The notes below the pieces were generated by a model. The model saw only the letters and a list, made by a program, of their open reading frames with translations, had not been told where the DNA came from and ran no database searches. A program made the position numbers and the translations under genes. From Anabaena sp. WA102 (lineage in GTDB: Bacteria > Cyanobacteriota > Cyanobacteriia > Cyanobacteriales > Nostocaceae): a stretch of DNA of 64,000 nucleotides. Shown piece by piece: positions 18,051 to 27,900 of this stretch; position 1 is the stretch's first letter; each line of letters starts with the position of its first letter. The stretch is from positions 2,356,001 to 2,420,000 of the forward strand of contig NZ_CP011456.1 in the NCBI RefSeq assembly GCF_001277295.1, read 5' to 3'.

Positions 18051-18614
18051 TTACAAATGACGATAAATAACCAAACTAAGCAAAACAAAACAGGGAATTA
18101 CCAAAATAGCAGCAATCAAAACATATATTGCATAGGTAAAAATCCGAAATTTCAGAAAAGTAATTTCAGCATTCACAGTTATTTGTGCAGCAATATCTTG
18201 ATATTCTTTTTTGTAAGGTATATTATTTAATTTACTGTCAAAATAATGCTTATTCAGTGCCTCTAACAATTCAATTGGCTTGTATTTATGCAAATGTCCG
18301 AAAAACCATAAATTATCTTTATCTGGATTAGTATTATTTAAGTTACGTCGCAACCCTAAAATACGCTCTAAATTGGTTCTAGGTAAAAAAGATAAGGAGC
18401 AAGCTAAAGCACAAATACAAAGAATAATTGTTGTTAATAATAACCCAATTTTTAATGAATTAGGCAGACTTTGTGCTGTGGATAAAATGGTTATAGTAGC
18501 AGTAATCGCAGTGCCAGAAAAAGCCAAAAGAATACCATTCTTAGCCTCTGCAAACTTCAGCCAGTCATTCACATTTTGGGAAATTGCTATGAGCTTAGAA
18601 GAGACATCATCCAT
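18051..18614 (-). CDS. Pycsar-type transmembrane effector
   Basis: This 187-aa protein begins with ISQNVNDWLKFAEAKNGILLAF, the pattern of the DUF5706/Pycsar TM effector family, in which helices around W-F-A-x-K precede the membrane pair. Hydrophobic helices lie at about residues 22-45 and 54-77. A soluble helical part (about 80-150) is followed by one long or two short helices at the C-terminus (about 153-187). Such proteins bind a cyclic pyrimidine nucleotide and damage the inner membrane. ATG at 18614 is chosen over GTG at 18632 because GAGAGGTG lies at the right distance. The gene is 15 bp before the cyclase gene. A SLATT-type alternative is possible. Confidence 0.75.
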   Translation of the reverse strand: MDDVSSKLIAISQNVNDWLKFAEAKNGILLAFSGTAITATITILSTAQSLPNSLKIGLLLTTIILCICALACSLSFLPRTNLERILGLRRNLNNTNPDKDNLWFFGHLHKYKPIELLEALNKHYFDSKLNNIPYKKEYQDIAAQITVNAEITFLKFRIFTYAIYVLIAAILVIPCFVLLSLVIYRHL

Positions 18615-18747
18615 AAAAACACCTCTCGTCAAATTTAGATTCTAATTCCCTGAGCCTTTTTTCCAACTCAGCCATCCTTTGATTCAATGGTACATTGTCA
18701 GTACAGTCAAGATACTGACTAATTGCACTCACAACCACATACAGCAC
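18607..18747 (-). CDS. 46-aa ORF, probably a gene remnant cut by a MITE
   Basis: This short frame starts at GTG 18747 and ends at TGA 18607, overlapping the effector start by eight bases. The product contains AISQYLDCTDNVPLNQR followed by a charged helix, MAELEKRLRELESKFDE, a believable coiled coil. Its first codons are inside the end of the MITE at 18740-18845, and the frame closes with TAA just upstream. It therefore looks like the tail of a longer gene whose front has been replaced. It could still be translated and feed ribosomes onto the effector gene. Confidence 0.45.
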   Translation of the reverse strand: MLYVVVSAISQYLDCTDNVPLNQRMAELEKRLRELESKFDERCFYG

Positions 18748-18845
18748 TTCCCGATGTTATGAGGTACAAGAACCCCACCCCCAACCCCCTCCCCGCAAGC
18801 GATGAGGGGGCTAAGATGTACCTCATAAAAGCGGAAACCGCTGTA
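18740..18845. repeat. MITE-like element (TACAGC ends)
   Basis: The element has ends TACAGCACTTCCC and GGAAACCGCTGTA and inner arms TTATGAGGTAC/GTACCTCATAA, so it is an imperfect inverted repeat of 106 bp. A second copy, 31224-31371, shares both ends but carries extra internal sequence. It interrupts the frame of the 46-aa ORF upstream of the membrane-effector gene. Confidence 0.7.
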
Positions 18846-19484
18846 AGTTTTCGACGTGCCAGTTAGCTCAACATGAGTTCTTGCAGTAGAGACAGATGGA
18901 GATAATCTGATGGCAATTTGTGGTTTGCTCATTGACAGCTTAAATTCCGTAACTATACGGCATACTACCAACTGTACAACAAAGTATTGCTAGTTCTAAA
19001 CAATTCTTAACTCAAGTAGTGTCTTTCACACAAGCAATAATTCCTAAGTAGTGAGGCAGAATTAATTACACAATGTCATTGCGTAAGCATTGCGTGGCGT
19101 TAGCCATTTGGAACGAAGTGAAATTAAGCAATCGCCAGGGTTGTGATTGCTTCCCTTCCCTCGCAATGACTGTAAATATTTTTGTCCTTTTTATCATACA
19201 AACAACAAGTTCAAAGCCTCTCCAATTATAAAAGCTGCTCCTTTTCCCTCCCTTGTAGGGGAGGGTCAGGGAGGGGTGCAAAGGAGAGGTTTACCAGAGG
19301 GGTTTGGCGTTGCTGATAGCCTGCGTGGCGAAGCCATATTGAGGTATGAAATTGAAAAATCAAAAAAATGAAACTCTTACTCTCTGCGACTCTGCCTGAA
19401 ATAAAATCATACTCTTAATCAGCAACGCCCATATGTGGTTAAACTATAAACCGTTTTCAGTATAATGCTCGAAATTGGTAAAAT
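18846..19484. repeat. Intergenic region with dispersed repeats
   Basis: No gene is supported. Positions 19045-19187 are a 143-bp repeat with internal GTCATTGCG/CGCAATGAC arms, nearly identical to 30937-31078. Positions 19306-19429 belong to the GGCGTTGCTGA...TCAGCAACGCC inverted-repeat family. At 19451-19464, CCGTTTTCAGTATA matches the right end of the TATACT MITE family and looks like a solitary end. The several 70-80 codon frames here are products of the repeats. Confidence 0.65.
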
Positions 19485-19976
19485 TTATCTAATCAGTCTA
19501 TTTTGCCACCGGGTAATGGCTCGCAAATATGCGATAATGGGAATCTGATAAACTTCAATAAAAATCCAAATAATAATTCCTAAGTGTGCCAAAAAAGTTA
19601 GCACTGTCCAAACAAATGGAATCCATGACAGGGGAACATGAGAATGAGGAGGAAAATAATATGCTGTCACCCCTATTAAGGTAGTTGGTAAAAGAATAAA
19701 AGCAATTGCAGATAAACCATAACCCCAACCTAATTCCACAGTTCCTAATCGTGCTTGCGTCCACCTCAATCCATTCCAACTCCAAACTAAAGGCGGTTCT
19801 CTAGAAGGCATTTTAATTTGTTGTAATTCTAAATTAACTGTAAAAATCTCATTACAGAAATCACAACACATAGCTTCCATCATCAACATTTGCGAAATTT
19901 TACCCACGCGACATACTGGACATGGATAATTTTCTTGAAAGTTTAAAGATGTTGATAAAATTGAAGATTTTGCCAT
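19485..19976 (-). CDS. Zinc-ribbon membrane protein, cyanobacterial
   Basis: This 163-aa protein has an N-terminal zinc-ribbon-like cysteine set (CPVC at 19-22 and CDFC at 38-41) and two hydrophobic helices at about residues 88-110 and 118-140. The soluble part therefore binds a metal, and the remainder sits in a membrane. I do not recognise a named family. It stands alone between repeat-rich gaps. ATG at 19976 is the first in frame, with an AAGGAGT-like sequence upstream (reverse of actcctt near 19984), which supports that start. Confidence 0.65.
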   Translation of the reverse strand: MAKSSILSTSLNFQENYPCPVCRVGKISQMLMMEAMCCDFCNEIFTVNLELQQIKMPSREPPLVWSWNGLRWTQARLGTVELGWGYGLSAIAFILLPTTLIGVTAYYFPPHSHVPLSWIPFVWTVLTFLAHLGIIIWIFIEVYQIPIIAYLRAITRWQNRLIR

Positions 19977-20319
19977 AATTAAACTACTCCTTTTTTAATA
20001 TCAGTGATAAGATCTCCGACTTCTGACATTAATTTATAATTTGCGGACATAATAAATAAAAGAAGTCGGGGATCTTCTGATAATTTTTTTAATAAAACAA
20101 CCTAGTTTCTTGATAAAACCAGGTTGAATTTGATATAAGAGTAAGCCACAAAATAAATGATCCTGTTTTGCCATGCTGAGTGTAGTGTAGCGAAACGAAG
20201 CATCTCAAGAGATTCTTCACTACACTTCGTTTCGCAATGCCTCTGGCACGCTGCGCGAACAGAATGACATTGGGTATTTCTTTTTGTGAAGTTCTCTAAT
20301 GAAAATATTGGAAATGTAA
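19977..20319. repeat. Intergenic region with two hairpin repeats
   Basis: Positions 20009-20076 form an inverted repeat with arms around AGATCTCCGACTTCT and AGAAGTCGGGGATCTT. The same family occurs at 44294-44358 and, with a minimal loop, at 58668-58700. Positions about 20172-20245 form a second hairpin with GCGAAACGAAG/CTTCGTTTCGC arms. No gene is visible. Confidence 0.6.
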
Positions 20320-20625
20320 TTAGTCTAGAAAACCCATCAAAAGTTCGGAGTCATCGAAGGTGTTCGGTGCTATTGGCCGATTTCCGAAGACAGAATAGTT
20401 GTCAGAAACTACCAAGGCGCTAGAACCAATGGGACGAATACCAGACAAGTTAATACTATCAACTACTTGGAATGTGTTTGCACCTATGGGACGAATTCCC
20501 ATGGAGTTGAAGGTATCAACTACTTGTAAAGTGCCAGTGGTAATGGGACGCATTCCAGCCACTATGATTGTTCCCTGAGAACTTTCTTCAGTATTACTGA
20601 TATTATCCTGATTATTTTCTGTCAT
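20320..20625 (-). CDS. Small protein of four 19-residue RPI repeats
   Basis: This 101-aa protein has an acidic, asparagine-rich leader (about residues 1-22) and then four tandem units of 19 residues starting GMRPITTGT, GIRPIGANT, GIRPIGSSA and GNRPIAPNT. Each has a VVD/VVSD step after about ten residues. The regular pattern suggests a small beta-repeat or solenoid. There is no signal peptide, membrane helix or cysteine. I do not know its function. It is preceded by a good ribosome-binding site (GGAGAAAT on the coding strand) and is bordered by repeat-rich gaps, with no operon partner. Confidence 0.7.
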   Translation of the reverse strand: MTENNQDNISNTEESSQGTIIVAGMRPITTGTLQVVDTFNSMGIRPIGANTFQVVDSINLSGIRPIGSSALVVSDNYSVFGNRPIAPNTFDDSELLMGFLD

Positions 20626-21495
20626 TTTTATTTCTCCTTTGTATGAGATGACACTTGTTCAAACTGAATCTTTGTTTGTTAAGTGAATTTTACAATAATT
20701 AAGGAAAGAAGTATTTTTTTCCTATATATTTAGAGTCTAACCCTAAACCAGCATATATCACAGGTTGAATCTGAGATTGATAGATTTTTTTGTGCGGTTA
20801 GAATCTTGATTATATCAGCTAATGTACATTTATTTTGGTACAAAGAGGTTATCTCAATTTATAAAATTATTTTATCTTTTCTATACTAAACACGGGTGAG
20901 ATTTAAACTTTTGCCAAATGACAAATAACCCAGATGTGTAGGGGGAAAGCAAGAGCTTCATTAGTGTCAACTTAACGTAAAACCCATAGCCCGCCTGGGA
21001 ATGATAGCGTAGCGTGGCGTTAGCCATATTCCCAGTCTAATAGCAAAAGTTGTCTTTTGATGACTAAATAACCCGAAAATTTTTGAGTAAACTTTAGTTT
21101 ACTTTCGCTATTAGCCCGGAAATATGGCTTACGCCCCGCTACGCTATCATTTTCGGGCGGGTGTGGAAGCCAACAAATAAGCCATCTGTAGCCTAAGTTG
21201 ACACCAATGAAGCTCTTGCTTTACCCCTACGTTTAGAATCAAACAATCCAGCCGTTTTGAATATATGTGGTCTTGTTGAACCAAGAATCCCCGTGTCTTT
21301 AGAGGATGTTTTAAAAGTGGTATCCCATAATTTTCATCACATTTTTACCCCCCTTTCCCCTTGTCAAGGGGGGAAACAAGAAAAATCTGGTTTCCTCCCC
21401 TTCACAAGGGGAGGGTTAGGGAGGGGTAAAACATTTGATACGGCAATCATGACTTTTCAAACACCCTCTTAGACCGGGGAGTGTCAAACATCCCA
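20626..21495. repeat. Intergenic region with nested MITEs
   Basis: An outer element runs 20882-21264, with ends TATACTAAACACGG and CCGTTTTGAATATA. It is split by an inner element at about 20938-21230, whose long inverted ends include AAGCAAGAGCTTCATTAGTG and its counterpart. The same outer element without the insertion is present at 46473-46569. Inside the inner element are TAGCGTAGCGTGGCGTTAGCC-type palindromes. Positions 21340-21430 hold CCCCCTTTCCCCTTG/CAAGGGGAGGGTTAGG inverted tracts. The 71-codon frame here is not a gene. Confidence 0.75.
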
Positions 21496-21921
21496 TTAAA
21501 GAATTAAGTAACTCTGCCATTTGGATTGAGGATCTTGATGGTTTTTTTCTGGTATTAATAACCGCCAACTTTTACCTTCTTTTTGAATTTGTAGATAAAC
21601 TTCAAAGGGTTTTTCAAGTTGTTTAAAACTGCGTTTTGGTAGTTTCACGGTAAAGTCGTAATTTCCCTGTACCCGATAAGCTGGTAAGTTTTCAATGGTG
21701 AGGGGTTGTTGTTGAGTAATATATATACGCTGAATATTAAATTGTTGGAAGTTTAAATCTAGCTGTTGGTTAAGTTGCTGTTGGGTTTGTTCTAGTTGCA
21801 GGGCGATCGCTTTTTGGACTAATTCCGGTGTCGGTAATAAGGCAATACTAGTACAAGCTGTGAGGAAAAGTATTAAAATTGCCGTAAAAATTAACTTGAT
21901 CATATTTTTTACACCACTCAT
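21496..21921 (-). CDS. Lipoprotein, DUF1439-like
   Basis: This protein of about 141 aa has a short basic N-terminus, a hydrophobic helix and a lipobox LTAC, so it is probably lipid-anchored. The remainder is polar and glutamine-rich: AIALQLEQTQQQLNQQL, then beta-like stretches such as RVQGNYDFTVKLP and FEVYLQIQKEGKSWRLL. This resembles DUF1439-type periplasmic lipoproteins, though not strongly. The start could be GTG 21936, ATG 21921 or ATG 21903; each leaves a working signal. It begins about 50 bp after the NRPS stop on the same strand and may be co-transcribed, but no biosynthetic role is implied. Confidence 0.6.
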   Translation of the reverse strand: MSGVKNMIKLIFTAILILFLTACTSIALLPTPELVQKAIALQLEQTQQQLNQQLDLNFQQFNIQRIYITQQQPLTIENLPAYRVQGNYDFTVKLPKRSFKQLEKPFEVYLQIQKEGKSWRLLIPEKNHQDPQSKWQSYLIL

Positions 21922-21969
21922 TAATCTCAAAACCACCGTAATCTATGATTATTTTACTGACATCTGGCA

Positions 21970-24900
21970 TTAAACCTCAAAATCGCCCAAAGCCTTATCC
22001 ATACAAACTCTTAATTTTTCTGCCAAAATCTGAATGTTAGGTTCTTCCAATATGCCAATATGACTCCCAGGAACTTCGTGAATTTCTAACTCGCCAGTGA
22101 TAAATTTCCTCCATCCCAGTTCAGGCGGTTCGATTTGATAATTGACGGAAGATACAGATACATCCATCGCTTTAAACAGGTTGACCCGTCCCGGATAAGG
22201 TTTGGGAGTATAAGCCTTAGCCGTCGCAACCATTCCCTCTCGATTATAGATGTGCGGCAGATACTGATTCCCATATCTGAGAACAAGCAGTTTCGCTTTC
22301 ACCCTACCATTAACCCTTTCCATCAATTCTGGGAGAGTCAGCCGTAACAAATTAGCGACTCGCTGGCGGAGTGGTAATAATTTTCTGCCCCTTTCAATGT
22401 GCGTATCAAATAAAGCCAGTAACCCCACCTCCTGCCCTTGGGCGACTAGCTGCTGCGCCATTTCGTAGGCAACTACTCCGCCAAAACTAAGACCCATGAG
22501 AAAGTAAGGTCCCTCTGGTTGAAGAGTTCGCATTTCTTCGATATAGTGGGCTGCCAAATCTTCCATTTTGGGTAGAGAAAGCGCCCTATAAGTCGCTTCT
22601 GCCATTGCATAATGGAGAGCATAAATCGGCTGTTCTGGTCCTAAATAGCGACTTAAATCATTGAAATAAATATGGTGAATACCAAACAAAATAGGACGAG
22701 AGCCACCGGGTTGAATGGGAACGAGGGAATACCAGGGTGGTGTCACTTTTTTCTGTCGCAAAACCTTCGCCAGTTCTTCAACTGTTGGAGTTTGGAACAG
22801 AATAGATAAAGGCAGATTACTTGGGAAACTTTTTTGAATTTGGGCCAATAGCTTCACTCCCAGCAGCGAGTGTCCCCCCAGATCAAAGAAATTATCCCTC
22901 ACGCCGATAGGTTTACGGGCAAGGACTTTTTCCCAAATCTTAGTTAGTTGGAGTTCCAATTCATCACGAGGAGCTAGGAAGGCTTTTGCGGTATCTTGTC
23001 TGCTTGAATCAGGTGCGGGTAGGGCGCGACGATCAATTTTGCCATTAGGAGTCAAGGGAATTTTTTCTAAAAAGACAAAAGCAGAAGGAATCATGTAGTC
23101 GGGTAACTTCTGTTTCACCAATTGGCGTAATTCGGTTTGAGTTAATCTTCCTTGGGGTTGCAGCACAATGTAAGCAATAAGACGTTTATCTCCGGGGATA
23201 TCTTCACGGACAATTGTTACTGTGTTTAAAACATCGGGATGCTTACTAATAACGGCTTCAATTTCTCCTAATTCAATCCGAAATCCCCGAATTTTCACTT
23301 GAAAATCCTTTCTCCCTAAAAATTTTAAGCTGCCATCAGGTAGAAAACGCCCCCAATCTCCTGTACGATAAATGCGTCTTTTACCACCTGTAGGATCAGG
23401 AAGAAATACCTCAGCGGTGAGTTCAGGTTTACGCCAATAACCTAAAGCAAGATGGTGACTTCTAATAGCAATTTCTCCTATAATATCTGTCGGCATTCTA
23501 TCACTATCAAGTAAAAGAATTTCCGTATCATCGAACGGATAACCTACCGAAATAGAATTACCAGGGATTGCTATTTCCTTATTGATTAAATATTGCAAAT
23601 TAAAAGAAGATTCCGTACAGCCTAAACCATTCACAAAAATACAGTCATCAGCAAAGTATTCTCCATAGAGTTCAACATCTTGTTTAACAACTGTCTCCCC
23701 ACCCAAAACAACTAAACGAATTTTTTCCAGGTCTTTTTTATCAGTGACTGAATTTAGGAAATAGCGATAGACTGTTGGTGTAGAGTGATAAATCGTAATC
23801 TCTTGTTCCCTTAACCATTGAGATAAATTTGCTAATCCTTCTTGTTTAAGATCAAAAGGATATAAAGTAGCTCCATTTAACAAAGTTCCGAAAATATCAA
23901 TCACCGCAGCATCAGAACTATAAGATGAAAATAAGGTTAGTTTATCTTGAGTAGATATATGGAGGTTATTGGTGTAATTTCTAATAAAATGGATAACATT
24001 ACCATGATTTTGGATAACCCCTTTTGGCTGTCCTGTTGAGCCAGAGGTATAGAGAAGGTAAGCAATAGTATCCGCTGATATTTTTTGATTAATTTCTTCA
24101 TAAATATCTGTTATTTCAATTTGATCAATATTGATAATACGCAATTTTTCGCCTACCAAATCTTGAGCTTTATCAAAATTATGATCATTCGTTATAATCA
24201 AACTAGCAAGAGAATCTTCTAGTATATAAGATACTCTATCTTGAGGATAATCAGGGTCTAGAGTTACGTATATTTGACCTAATTTAAGAACACCCAAAAT
24301 CGTAGCAATCATAGGTGCATCATGCTCAAATAGAAGAGCAATTCTGATCTGTTCATGGGGAAGATATGCAAGCAATTGTTGAGCGATATTATTAGCCTGC
24401 TGATTTAATTCTTCATAAGTCCACTCATAGTTTCTGGTCTTAATCGCAAAATGATGGGGATATTTTTCGACTTGCTGTTGAAACCGCGATGGAATAGATT
24501 GTTTAATGTCTGATTTGAGGAATTCTGTAAAGGGATTACTCGGTTGAATTAAATTACGACGACAGGATAATTGATAACGTTCCGTTTCCGTCAATAAAGA
24601 TAAATTGGAAATAGGATATTCTGGATTCCTAACAATCACTTTTAATAATTGCTGAAAATGCTTTGACATTTCTTCAATGGTATCAGCATTAAAAAGAGTC
24701 TTGTTGTAAACCAATTGTAGATAAATATTCTTGTCTTTGTTTTCCAGATACAGCGTTAAATCAAACTTGGAATCAATTTCTTGACTTAAAAGGTTTTCTG
24801 CCTTTAAATCCATCAATTTCAATAGTGTTGATCCTGTGAAATTGATCATATTGAACCAAACCTGAAATAGAGGATTACGACTTAAATCTCTTTCTGGTTG

Positions 24901-27900
24901 GATTTCTTCTACTAATTTCTCAAAGGGTAAATCTTGATGAGTATAAGCTCCTAATGTTACTTCCCGCACTTGCTTTAGTAATTCTCGGAAACTGGGATTT
25001 CCTCCCAAATTAGTGCGAAGAACCAAACTATTTACAAAAAATCCAATTAAGGGTTCAATTTCTTGGCGATTACGATTAGCAATTGGTGTACCAACAATAA
25101 TATCTTCCTGACCTGAATAACGATAAAGTAATATCTGAAATGCCGCCAGCAGAGTCATAAATAGGGTAACTCCTTCCTGCTGACTCAATGCTTTCAGCCC
25201 ATTGGTTAGGTCTAGGGAAAGTTCCACAGATATAGATGCACCATTATAAGTTTGAATCGCTGGACGCGGATGATCTGTGGGTAATTCTAAGACGGGGAGA
25301 CTACCGCCCAATTGTTGTTTCCAATAGGATAGCTGAGATTCTAAAACATCACCTTGTAACCAATTGCGTTGCCATTGGGCAAAATCTGCATACTGAATTG
25401 GTAATGCTGGTAAAGAGGGAGTTTCTTCCTTACAGGCTGCTTGGTAAAGGTGGGATAATTCCCTGTTCAAGACTCCCATTGACCAACCATCAGCGATAAT
25501 ATGATGGATAGTGAGGAGTAAAATATGGGTTGTCGCGCCTAAACGAAACAAACTCACTCGCAGCAGAGGCGGATTTTTTAAATCAAAGGGTTTATGACTC
25601 TCTTGAGTGACAAGGTGTTGAACTTGTAAACCTTGTTCTTCTAGAGACAATTCTCCTAAATCTGTCACCGGGATAGTTAAGGTTAATTGGGGAAGGATGA
25701 TTTGAACCGGCTCACCCTCAGAGGACAAAAAGCCAGTACGTAAGGTTTCATGGCGGACAATCAGGGCATTTACGGCTTTTTCTAGGGCTTCAATGTTCAG
25801 TTTCCCTTCTAGTCGTAAACCTTGGAAAATGTTGTAAATAGCGTTAGCCCCTTCATATTGGTCAATAAACCATAATCGAGTTTGGGCAAAGGAGAGGGGT
25901 AAATCTTCAGTCCGTTCTGTCGGTTGTATTATGTAAGTGACAGAGGATGATTGACTGTTATCAACTGCAATGAGTTGACTTAACTGGGCTATGGTTGGGG
26001 CTTGAAACAGGTTTTGTAAGGAAGTTTCCACACCAAAGGCTTTTCGTATTCGGGAAATTACTTGTGTTGCAAGAAGGGAATTACCGCCAAGTTCAAAGAA
26101 ATTATCGTCAATACCCAAAGACGGGATGTTTAAAACTTGTTGCCAAATTTGAGCAATCTTCTCTTCTACCTCGTTGCGGGGTGCTATCAAAACGCCTGTT
26201 TCCTGACGGATAAACCTTCGCACTAGTTTGTCTCTATCAATTGCACCATTTTCAGTCAAAGGGATTTCTGACACTTGTACTAACTTACAGGTGCAAACAG
26301 TTCCAAAATCGTCTTTTACCTGAAAATCTGCGTCAATTTCCACAGGGGAACTAGCAGTAAAATAAGCTGTTAGTTTTTGCAAACTCTCTGTTTCCACCTG
26401 CCAACGGCTGATATTGCGATTGTTGCCGTCTAAACCTATAAATAAGTGTCTTTGGTTATGGTGTAAAGCCGCCAACATCGAAGATATGGCTTGGCTAGAG
26501 GGCATAGCATAGAAACCTTTGGCACGGGTAAGGTTCTTCATCTGATATCCCGCACTCATCCCTATTTCATCCCACATACTCCAAGCAAAACAATAGCTTT
26601 GTAATGCACTCTGATATTTTTGGTAATGGGAAAAGCAATCGAGAAAACTATTGGCCGCAGCATAAGCACTTACGGCACTACCTCCAAAAAAACTGTTTAT
26701 GGAAGAAAAATTGATAAAAAAGCTGTCTTTCTTGTCTTTGATTAATTGGTGTAGCGTCCAACTTCCTAACATCTTGGCACGTAGCAGTGCTGATAAGTTT
26801 TCTTGAGTTTCTGCTAACACAAACTGTTCATGGAATCTTCCTGCTAAATGGATTATTCCATCTAAGTTTTTTCCCCATTTGTTTTTAGCTTTTTCGACAA
26901 TTGCCTGTAAATTATTTAAGTCACAAATATCAACAGCTTCATAAATTACCTCACCCCCAAGTTGCTCTAGTTCCTGATAAGCTTTAATGGGTTGGGAAAT
27001 AGCATCTTTTTTTTGTAAATGTAAATCCCATGTACTTTTTTCTGGTAAGGGAGTTCTGCCAATTAATAATAGCCGAGCTTGGTAATTTCGTAATAAATAT
27101 TTAGCAATTTCTACCCCTACACCTCCCAGTCCTCCACTCAGCAAATAAGTTCCACCTTGCTGAAAAGGAATTGGATGTTTGGGTTCTTTTGATAAATCCA
27201 CTTTTTCCAAACGAGTCACAAACCGCTGCCCATTTCTGTAAGCAACTTCTCGTTCTTTTGAAGAAATTTGTAGTTCTTGGAGAATATAATCCCCATTTTT
27301 TTCAACTTCTCCAAAAGTTAAATCAATATGACGACAATCTAACCAAGGTAGTTCTTGTGGAATGGTTTTTATCAATCCTAGAGCTGGAGATTTTTCATAA
27401 GCTATTAGATCAGTTGACAAAATAGACTGAATGTGGTTGGAAATAAAGAGCAATTTAACTGAATGGTCAAAATCCTGAACTTTAGCTAATGCTTGAACTA
27501 GAAATAATAAACTATATATTCCTGGTGTTTGCGCTAGTTTAAGAGCTTCTAAACTTTCGATATCCCCAGTATATTCATCATAAGTCCATAGGTGAATAAT
27601 TTGCCCGACGACAATATTTTTGTTTGCTAAAGAGTTAAATAATAACTGATAGTGTTCTGCTTCTTTTGGAGAAATTTGATAACAGGAATTATTGATTTCC
27701 AGAAAATTTTCTCCAGATGAAACAGTTATGTATGGCAGATTATATTGAGATAATATTCGACTTATGTAATCTCCCAATCCCCAGGAATCGAGAAATACTA
27801 AAGTAGGATTAATTAAATTTAGATAGTCCTTATTAATAAGCGGGGATTTGGGCTGCCAGATTTGCCGATAAAACCAGTTAGGAATAGTATGAGAATTGCC

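Noticed and set aside
18729..18971. 80-codon minus-strand frame
   Set aside because: Most of it is the MITE at 18740-18845 plus flanking non-coding sequence.
19066..19371. Two 70-codon frames on opposite strands
   Set aside because: Both arise from the 143-bp dispersed repeat and the GGCGTTGCTGA element; the same frame recurs at 30957-31151.
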